This document shows, one piece after another, positions 55,554 through 64,000 of a DNA stretch of 64,000 nucleotides; the first letter of the stretch is position 1; every line of letters begins with the position of its first letter. The DNA comes from Oryzias latipes (lineage: Eukaryota; Chordata; Actinopteri; Beloniformes; Adrianichthyidae): contig NC_019866.2 of NCBI RefSeq assembly GCF_002234675.1, positions 18,955,311 through 19,019,310 of the forward strand. The letters run 5' to 3'. A program made the translations under genes and the position numbers. Below the pieces are notes generated by a model. The model was not told the origin of the DNA. It was given only the letters and a program-made list of their open reading frames with translations, and made no database searches.

Positions 55554-57600
55554 CTGAAAATAGAGGAGGTAATTTGTGTGGTTTCTCTTTTTAACACTGT
55601 GGCAATACCTCTTCTTTAATGGAACCCTGACCTGATAATGTGCCTAAGATTACCTTTTTATTGTTCACAATTATGAATTTGATTATTTAATCGTAATCAT
55701 GACTTTGTTTGGTGTGTCACCTTTGCTGTTTGAAAGGAGTGAAAACACGGTTTCTTAGACTAATTGGGATGTTAGAGTTTTCTTGGTGCTTTGAAGGACT
55801 GCGATTGTTTTTTGTTCTTAAAGAATATATGTAGCAGTGGATACAGTTTATGTTTTGTAACACAAACATGTCTGGCCTACAGGACAGGAAGCACTTATCC
55901 TGGCAGCTCGGGAACAAGCCCTGAGCACCAGAGCGATAGAGGCTCAGATCTACCACACCAGACAAGACCCAAGGTGTAGGCTGTGCAAAGAGGCGCCTGA
56001 AACAATCCAGAACATAACTGCAGGGTGTAAGATGCCCAGTAAGACTGGGCTGTTTCCAGCTCAACAGGGTGGTTTTTATTCTGCCTTTGCGGGTAAGACT
56101 TTTCTCAGGTGGATGGACATAATTGAGATTGGGATTTGGTTCGGGAGCTTTTAGTTCCTGATTAAAACAGTAAGTCTCAACTCACCTGTCATCCTCACCT
56201 GCCATCAAGAGGTGTAAAGCCTACTGATAATAAAAGAAATGTGTCCACTAACCTGTTCCATTAATGAATTTTTTGACGTAAAGTTCTAATCATTTTTATC
56301 CTCAAAATCGCTGTATTTTGCGTCTCCCCGTGTATTTTCAGCAAGAGACTGCAAGCTCTGCCCAGTGTTGCCAGATTGGGCCGTTTTCCACTCAAATCGG
56401 GCTGGCAACACTGGCTCTGCCACACGAGGGATTATGTTATCCCGAGTGATGTCAGTTTGATTGTCCCTTTAGTATACGCAGCATATGCTAATAATGTCAT
56501 GATTTTTTAATTGTTTTTACATTCTAGACATCTTTATTCCATGTCTTCCCTTTCTGTTTGATAGATCATGTATTTCGTTTATTTAATGCTGGGATCTGAC
56601 TTGAAGCTGCGCTGAAAAGACAAAATGAGGCCTGAAAACATCAGTGCTTTTTGTGATATTAATTTAAAACAATAGGTCATTTGTTTTATGAATCCATATT
56701 AATGTTTTTTGGAGGATTTTTACTGTTGGTGTTAGAAAAACAACAAATACTTTTTTGTTTCATCTCAGGTCATGTTTGATTTAGTTATTAGTGTTTTCTT
56801 AATACTTGGAAAATGTCATTTTCACAAGAACAGGTTTTTGAAAATCAAATCTCTCTTTATTACATTCCACAAGGACATTTGCTTTTTTTAATTTATGTTT
56901 TTTATCTTATCTTTTTTTGTTGGGTCTGGTGGTTTTCGGATGATGTTTGGGCTAGAAAACCACGACTATCTGGCAACACTTCCAGAGATTAAATAATGAT
57001 TCAAAAGACTTTTTTTTAAAGTGGTCAAATGAAGCAGAGTGATCTGAGCAGCTTTAAAAAGAGGAAAAGGCAAAGAGAAAACAAAGACTGTGTTGCCAAA
57101 ATTTTTAAGAGTGCTGGAGATAAAATAGAAGGAACAAGAACAGAATTTAAAAAAAATAAAAGAAGGTTTAAAAAAAAGTCAATAATGAGAAAAGTGGAAA
57201 AAAAAGGAGAGGAAAGGCGAAGGGAGGGGAAGAAAATGGTAACTAGCGTAAATATTTCTTTTTTTTTGCCAATCAGTTTTTTAGTCCTTTATTCAAGTAG
57301 TTTGTTTCCTTTGCTTCTTTAGTAAAACCTGAAAAATTAAAGAAAAGACAGAAAATCGTCCTTTCTTCCTACTAGGAAGTGAGGGATTCATAAAATTGGT
57401 GCATTTTATAAATTTAATATTTTTCAAAGTAAAAACAATGTATATAATAAAAAAAAATTGGGATTTTTGATGTTGACTTTATTTTAAAGTGGACCAGTAA
57501 GGAAATTGTTTGACATTTTACACCATAGGTAAGGATTTTAAAAAAGATTATGAAAACAACTGCTGCAAAGGACCCCATGTTATTGTTCGCCTGGGGCCCC
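55554..57600. other. card11 upstream region without recognisable exons
   Basis: The sequence is AT-rich, with a purine-rich stretch (about 57040-57240). At 56365-56415 a phrase ending in the words for a poorly matched inverted repeat (gccagattgggc and gctggcaacac) occurs. I find no coding exon, so any card11 leader exon here cannot be fixed by sequence alone. Confidence 0.3.
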
Positions 57601-57609
57601 AAAACTGCT

Positions 57610-58153
57610 AAGTATATGAAGAAAATATACTTAAGTTGCATTTCTGATGATTTCTTCATTCAAATCATTATGAATCAGGGGCAGACGACAAAACGTTGTT
57701 GTTAAAAGCCTATAGCTGGGACATAAAAGCTACAGTAAGAAGGCCAACAGCTCCCTGCTCCGCTGCATTTCATCCATTTGTACTCAAATAGATCCATGTG
57801 CATCGTCAATACATCATCTGAGCTGAGCTATCCTGAGCCGGCAGAATAGCTCCAATATTGCTCGCCATTTTTGTTGCACCAGAAATGTTAGGTTGTGTTC
57901 CTGAGGAGCTGTAAGCTAGCTGGAGAGCGCCTAAACAGATGGATGACGGGATGTGAAGCAGGCTTTCTCCGTGCCAATGGTCCTGTCCAAAACTCAGAGG
58001 CAAATTTCTAATGAACTACTGCTGCTCTGGAGGATCTATGTCCAAGAAAACAACAGGTTTTTGATTTTGTCTAAAAATGCCATAATCATAATTAAAAGAC
58101 CACTGGGAACACATTCAAAATAGATCAAGAGATGATCAGAGAGGGACTTGAAT
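57610..58153 (-). mobile_element. MITE family copy 5, truncated at the left, with exon-like core
   Basis: The copy is reversed relative to copy 3. The core reads MASNIGAILPAQDSSAQMM on the minus strand. The right end is ATCAGAGAGGGACTTGAA. The left inverted end is not recognisable. Confidence 0.72.
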
Positions 58154-59275
58154 GTCTACAGGGAAGAGCAATAAGCAAAGACCACATGTGCTCATCCACC
58201 ATCATAATCTGTCATTTTCTTCTTTATCATTTTTACAGTAAACCTGCAATTTTGTCATCTGTAAAGAGTAAGGTCTTCGTAGATGTCTTCAATCACAACG
58301 GTACTCTAAATTTGTCTTTCCTTTTTTACCATATTTGGTTATTTTAGGAAGATCTTTTTTTTTACGAGTACAATATTTGCTACTCATTAGACACAGCAGC
58401 CCAAATGAAAAGAAAATCGGTCACAGTGGCACTCAGAAATTCACATAAACTCATTTGGTTAAAGCTTGAACAAATGTTTATTCCTCTCTAAAAGTTCCAG
58501 CTGTAAAACATAATCCCTGAACTTTATGATAAAACCCACAATGCAGCTGGGTAAGCATGAGTCTCATGAGAGATTTGGGTGAAACAGCTTATAACAAAGT
58601 CAAATGAAAGGTGAGTACAAAGAAGTGGCACCCTCACATCTCTTTTTCTTGACCTTGAACTGTCATTGTACAGCGTGCTGCACCTGTATTTAAGTAGAAT
58701 GATATTTCTATTCAGGCTTTACAACTTTCAACTTGTTTATTTTTACCAAGGTGTAGTTGTCATCAGGCTATGACAGTTCCAACTTTCTCCCACTTACTTG
58801 TGTGGCATGAATGTCACACCATTTCCAGAAGCTGAACTTTGCCAAACATGCTTAGATGTTCAGAGCATAGGAATGTCAAATTCTTCTCACGTCTCAACTT
58901 CTGAATAACAGATTTTCTACTAAAGCCTCAAAACGGGGATTGGAAATTATTTGTAGCTAGTTTTTTTATTTTAAAGATTCAAAATTTCAGTGACACAGTA
59001 GTGAAGGCCTGAACATACCAGGCGTGGCTGAGTAGTATTCATTCTAGCAAAGAAGTTGCGTCTCAGCAAACATGTCCTGTCGCATTTTACTAGTGTGGCA
59101 ATGACATGAATGATAAATCTCGAGTCTGTTTCACACACTGTTGCAGCTGTGGAAATAACTCACTTTTCGAAATAAATGTACTTCAAATGTTCCCTTTAGG
59201 TGAACTGGTGGCCTGATTGTCCTGCTTAGCATATTTTATTAGTTTGAATCAGATCTCTGCAACTTTATTGTCACG

Positions 59276-59906
59276 TTTAAAGTCTCACTCCAATCGTCTT
59301 TTGATTTATTTTGAAAACATTCCAAGTGGTCTTTTGATTATTATAATGCTGTTTTCTAGCCAAAATCAAAAGCCTGTGACGTTTTTCTTCGATATAGTTT
59401 CTGCAGAGCGGTAGGATCTTATTAGAAATCCATCTCTCAGGTGTGGGCGGGGCAATTGGAGAATTGGCATGGTCCCCACCCTCCCTTCTCATTTCCCAAA
59501 ATTGAGCTATCAGTTTACACGTTCTCCTGCCAGCTCACACCCCAACATAATATCAGCAAAGCAACAACAATGGCGAGCAATATTGGCGATATCCAATTGA
59601 ACAGATTTGATCCAGATGTCAGCTCGGACGAGGGAAATGGAGATGTACGTGGATCTATTTGAGTACAAATGGATGCATCAGAATAGAGCGGAGCAGGGAG
59701 CTTGTGACATATTTCCTTTGTCACAAATATCCTCTTTTTACAACAGCATTTGTGTCTACTCCCAATTCACAACCATTTGAATAAAAGAAATAGTCAGAAG
59801 CACAAATTCATTTTCTTTATAAATGTCCTCCGATCTGAGAAAAATGCCACAAGAACATGTTAAAAACACCAAAAACACAATTTTCATCAGAGGGAGCTTT
59901 TAAGGC
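59276..59906 (+). mobile_element. MITE family copy 6, complete, with exon-like core
   Basis: The ends are GTTTAAAGTCTCACTCCAAT and its inverted partner finishing ATCAGAGGGAGCTTTTAAGG. The core reads MASNIGDIQLNRFDPDVSSD and is followed by the donor-like GAGATGTACGTGG, at the same place as in copy 3. Confidence 0.78.
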
Positions 59907-60880
59907 ATCACTCAAACGACACAAACATGTAGCTTGTTTATGACTCCAGTTATGAATGATTTCACAGTTACAAATTACTTTCACACAGGATAAGCCGTTG
60001 ACTGATCTTTTGAAAAACAGCACACACCCACTCCTCCTACCCCTTTTGAAGGTTTGGGAATGAAATGCAATGACCTAGAGAAAGTATTTTTGGACATTTA
60101 ACCTTTTCAAAGCCTTAATGCAGCTGTGTATACTGTTGCCGTGCAGTAGTCTCCTGTCTTCTCCGCCTTACTCCTCTGATTTACTCCAATCTTCACCTGA
60201 GTTTCTTTCTGCAGCATTTCATTCTCACACACAAACAAACGTATGTACACAGTCTCTGTGCATCTGCAGCATTTGCATGCTGTACAGTTAGTGAGTGTTC
60301 ATTTACAACTGTGCTTTGTTACCTGCAGCCAACAGTTAGGCAAATGCGTGTCTGATGTCACTGCTCATGTGAGCTTGCAGTGTGAAAGTGCAAGCTCAAC
60401 TGCGCTGTGGATGTGAAAACACTCCACCTCGTATTTTCATAAGCCAACATCAACACCTGATTTGCAGTCAGGGAGGAAAATCAGTAACACGCTGCCCCCC
60501 CCCCCAACTTATCACTGTGAGCTGTTAAGGTGCAGGGTGCACAAAGTCACAGCAGACAGCGAAACCACAAAACATTCAGACCGACTCAAGGCTCTATGCA
60601 CAAGTGCACATGCAGAAGAACACTGCATGCTAATTTGAACACCCAGACAACACACTTATCACTCACAGACCCCCTAGTGCAACCACACGCACACACATTT
60701 CCTCCGCTATGTTCTCTTATTTTGGAGTCTATTGCCGAGAAAATTCATCTTTGCTTCCTCCTTTCTGAAACAGATGTGTGTGTGATGGCTCTCTTCCTCT
60801 ATTCTCATTTAGCACTGTCAGTCGGCCATATTTGTTTGTAGTGCTGTGGTTACAACGGTCATTTTTAGAGAAAATATTCC

Positions 60881-60881
60881 C

Positions 60882-60913
<32 letters not shown>

Positions 60914-60935
60914 CGTGTGTGTATGTGTGTGTATA
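60881..60935. repeat. GT microsatellite
   Basis: (GT)n with a few AT and GC interruptions. Confidence 0.9.
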
Positions 60936-61863
60936 TGCATCAGTGTTTCAAACTAAACCTGAAGTTTTACCATCATTCTATGTTTTAGCATTTTGCTTGT
61001 TTTAAGGTTCTTGGATTGTTCAATTTTTTATATTTACAGCACAAATTTGGCTCCAATGCTCATATGTTATGTTTTATTTAACAAAAGAAAAACAAACCAA
61101 CCCACAAAAATGTGCATAATTCTCTTTCACACAAAACCCATTAGTTTCATTAAAAGTTCCAGTAATAATTCAACACATAGATCAGTTTGGTGTACGGTAA
61201 TATGATTTTCAATCATAAACACTCTTTTCAAGAGTGTTTTAATGATTTATTTTGAATTAAAGCTAATTTCGTTTTATTAGTTGGATGTTTTACTGCATGC
61301 AGTGATTGCCAAAAGAAAGGTCCAGAAAGGACGAAGAGTAAAAGATCACAAATCAAAACCCAAAACTCTGTAGAGTGAAGTTTGTAAAAAAGCAACAATG
61401 ACCAGTAAAGCACACACAAAGATGTGTAAAGATACAACAATACTCCCAAACTGGGCTTTAATGATTGAAACTTTCCCTCCTAAAATCTTTAGTAATGTAT
61501 CTTGAAATGATAATACACATGTTAATAACATGTTAGTTAGCATTATTGCCAGCATGTCTGCTATAGGAAGGACTGCAAAGCATAGAGGAATTACTAAGAC
61601 AGTAAAAAAACAAATAAAACAGACCCATCAGTTTACAAATGATGGGTGGATAAAGTTTAATAAAGATGTCAAGATTTAACCCCTTGATGTACTTCCAGCA
61701 ATGAAAAACAAATCTCACTTGTGTTTTTGCTTTCAGGTTATGCTAAATTAATATAATAATTTAAATAAATGCATCAAAAGGCTTGATTAATGGTAATTTC
61801 TAACTTTGTGATAGAACATTTGAAGCTTGGAGGCTTTAGTCCAACAAGGCACTACACCATTGA

Positions 61864-62597
61864 CGGTATAAGAGAACTGGACTGAGTGGCCCCTCCCCTT
61901 CACGTTTCAAACAGGAAGTACCTGCTGGCAACCAGGAGCCAAAATCCCATAAACTTCCATTGAGAAATAAACAGCTGTAATTCAGTCACTCCATTTGTTA
62001 GAAGAACCATTCTTGTGCTGATACCTTTTTTGACATATTTTTGTAAATCCCACTTTTTTTTTTTTCAAAGTGCACGTTAAAGTACCACTATCTGTCACAC
62101 ACCTAGGTGTGCGACATTTGTTCTACGCATTTAACCCCTCCCCTGGGGGAGCGGTGAGCTGCAGACACAGCCGCGCTCTGGAACCATTTGGTGGCTTAAC
62201 CCCCCCAATCCAACCCCTTACTGCTGAGTGTCAAGCAGGGAGGCATTGGGTTTCATTTTTAAAGTCTTTGGTAGGACTCGGCCGGGGTTTGAACCCACGA
62301 CCTTCCAGTTGCAGGGCGGACACTCACGTTCTTCAAGTTATAACATGGCCTCAATAAAAGTAGGTGGTCTCACGTCAAACATTTGAAATGTTTGATTAAC
62401 CGATTCTCCATTTTGTCAGGACTTCCAAGAAGCTCACTTTAGCGAGAGTCATAGCAACATTGACTAAGACCGACTCGGACCGATCACTGATTACTGACGT
62501 CTTCTGGCTCCAATATTGACTTAATTTAGCTGGAGCAGGAAGTCAGCCATTTTCTATGGATGACGTCACACTCACTCAGTCAAATTCTCCTATACAG
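61864..62597 (+). mobile_element. MITE with about 23-bp inverted ends, carrying a second repeat
   Basis: The left end reads gtataagagaactggactga and the right end, reversed, gtataggagaatttgactga. A middle block at about 62080-62335 is a different repeat (see next). Parts of this MITE recur reversed inside the hAT-like element at 30141-31648. Confidence 0.7.
62080..62335. repeat. Fish repeat with tRNA-like box, inserted in the MITE
   Basis: The block contains ttaacccctcccctggggga and, near its end, ggtttgaacccacgacctt, which resembles a tRNA B box. It could be a SINE piece. No A box or clear tail is seen. Confidence 0.45.
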
Positions 62598-62599
62598 TC

Positions 62600-64000
62600 A
62601 AAAAAAATTATAAACTGTTCATGTTTCTGTTTATTTATACACACAAATACATATTTATATATATTTTATATTGAAATATTAAAACATTTTGAACAGAAAG
62701 GGATATTTGGTTTAAAAAAAAATTATTTCTGATAAACAAACTCACTTTAAATGCCTAAACAGCTCAAAAGAAAGGTAAATAACAGAAAGTGAGATGTTTA
62801 GTTATGTCAAGAGTTTTGTCATTAGATTCTTTCGGCTTCAGCTTTAAAACTCAAACACATGTTTTTTTTTCCCTTTGGATTTAAGAAACTGCAGCTGAAA
62901 TATAGGATTTCAAAATAACTGTTACAAATTAACAAAATGTTTGCCCTCCATACCAAAGTATTAATGATGGCATTTCAGGTGTTCAGTGATTTATAACTGG
63001 TATCTTCTCACCTCCAGTTCTGGCCAAAGCTTCTGCTGCTGAGGCTTCACTTCTATCAAAAACGTTGAAGATTTTGCCGTCTTACTGACACACAACCTAC
63101 AGCACCAATGCCTCATCTCACTGCGAACCGCTCGCGACTGGAACAACAGTTTTGATAGTTCGTCGAGTCCACACTGCTTTAAACCTGTTTGGAGCTGATA
63201 TGTTACTGTAAAGCACTTAGCAGAGCAACAGTTTCTCAGAAGCAGGAGATAAAGGTTTGGTTTTGTGTGAATTGACACCAATGGCTGTGATATCAGGCTT
63301 CCTCATCACTGTCTAATTATAGTCATCTTTTTTCTTTTTACAACCTCATTTCCTCATCTTCTCCTCCAGACACACTTGTTTTACATCTAGACCCTCAAAA
63401 TCCAATACAACCTCTTTATTTTCAATGTTTCACAAGCATGACATAATTTAATAACATTCATTAGATTTCTAAGATTTTTAAATCTAATTCTACATGACCA
63501 GATTGTTACTTTGCCTGCTATCACTAAAACATCTCCATCTATGTTTTAGAAACATTTTACCAAAGAAAGTTTAGTGAAAGGAAGTGAAGTTTTCCAAGGA
63601 AATAATAGTTTGTCTCTCTTGTTTTCTACTTTTCCTTCTTCTGGCTCAGTTTCCTCAAAAACTAGTTAATTAGGACACGATGGTCAGTGTGGATCCAAAA
63701 ACGGAAGAAAGTTCCCTTCAAACAGAACCTGCATTTACTTTATTCAGATTTTCCTTTTCTCACTCAAATATTCCAATGCCAAAAAAAAACTAAATTTCCG
63801 GAGCTTAGAAAAGATTTTTGCTCAAAGATGAAGAAATTAGAGGAAGGCATTTGACATTTGAAAACCCCGTTTCAGGCATTAAACTGGATTTTACTGCAAT
63901 ATATCTCAGCTTTATGTTCTTTTGTACAATCTTTAATGTGTTGTTAAATAATGGAAGTAATTTCTTCAGCTTTTGCTTAAGGAGACTAAGGAACAGAGTG
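62600..64000. other. AT-rich distal flank without recognisable genes
   Basis: Short frames only, none with a known domain. Confidence 0.35.

Noticed and set aside
57029-57322. A Lys/Arg-rich 97-residue frame
   Set aside because: It is translated from a purine-rich low-complexity tract.
62280-62330. A tRNA gene at the GGTTTGAACCC box
   Set aside because: There is no A box at the proper distance and no cloverleaf.
62991-63281. A 96-residue minus-strand frame near the window end
   Set aside because: No recognisable domain, no splice context, and length expected by chance.

Overview
The window is nuclear DNA from a ray-finned fish, most likely a percomorph teleost. Evidence is GT-AG split genes encoding vertebrate proteins, short introns, and a repeat load typical of teleosts: a chromodomain Ty3/Gypsy element, L2-type LINEs, Tc1, piggyBac-like and hAT elements, and MITEs. 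I cannot name the species from sequence alone.

Three protein-coding genes can be reconstructed in full. (1) A c1qtnf6-like gene on the + strand has two coding exons (7541-7733 and 19178-19719, 244 aa), a secreted collagen/C1q protein. (2) chst12 on the - strand has four coding exons (28689 down to 24164, 415 aa), a Golgi chondroitin 4-sulfotransferase. Its likely promoter is a CpG-rich block at about 33040-33560. (3) card11 on the - strand has 24 coding exons (55543 down to 37143, 1146 aa), the CARMA1 scaffold with CARD, coiled coil, linker, PDZ, SH3 and GUK domains. All exon junctions of the three models keep frame. card11 and chst12 are also near each other on human 7p22, so this looks like conserved vertebrate synteny. 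The genes are not functionally linked in any obvious way.

The first coding intron of the c1qtnf6-like gene (7734-19177) is a stack of nested mobile elements. A decayed Tc1-like element is interrupted by an internally deleted piggyBac-like element, which itself holds an L2-type LINE fragment. Further along the same Tc1 fossil is interrupted by a nearly pristine Ty3/Gypsy chromovirus-type retrotransposon of the sushi kind (13623-18918). That element has intact gag and pol, 480/486-bp LTRs and a 5-bp target-site duplication. It shows an 11-nt self-complementary priming site and a textbook -1 frameshift signal, and it uses its LTRs as coding sequence at both ends. A solo LTR of a related element lies at 2428-2976.

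Layout: 1-1135 L2-type LINE fragment; 1136-6400 unassigned apart from the solo LTR; 6400-19822 c1qtnf6-like gene; 19823-24163 intergenic with a palindromic MITE and a GC-rich patch; 24164-33560 chst12, with a hAT-like element in its 5' intron; 33561-37033 intergenic with a GC-rich repeat; 37034-55553 card11 coding region; 55554-64000 upstream of the card11 coding region with several MITEs and no recognisable coding exon. One roughly 630-bp MITE family is present in at least five copies, two of them in card11 introns. It appears to carry a promoter-like block, a start codon, a short conserved peptide and a splice donor, and is the least conventional structure in the window.
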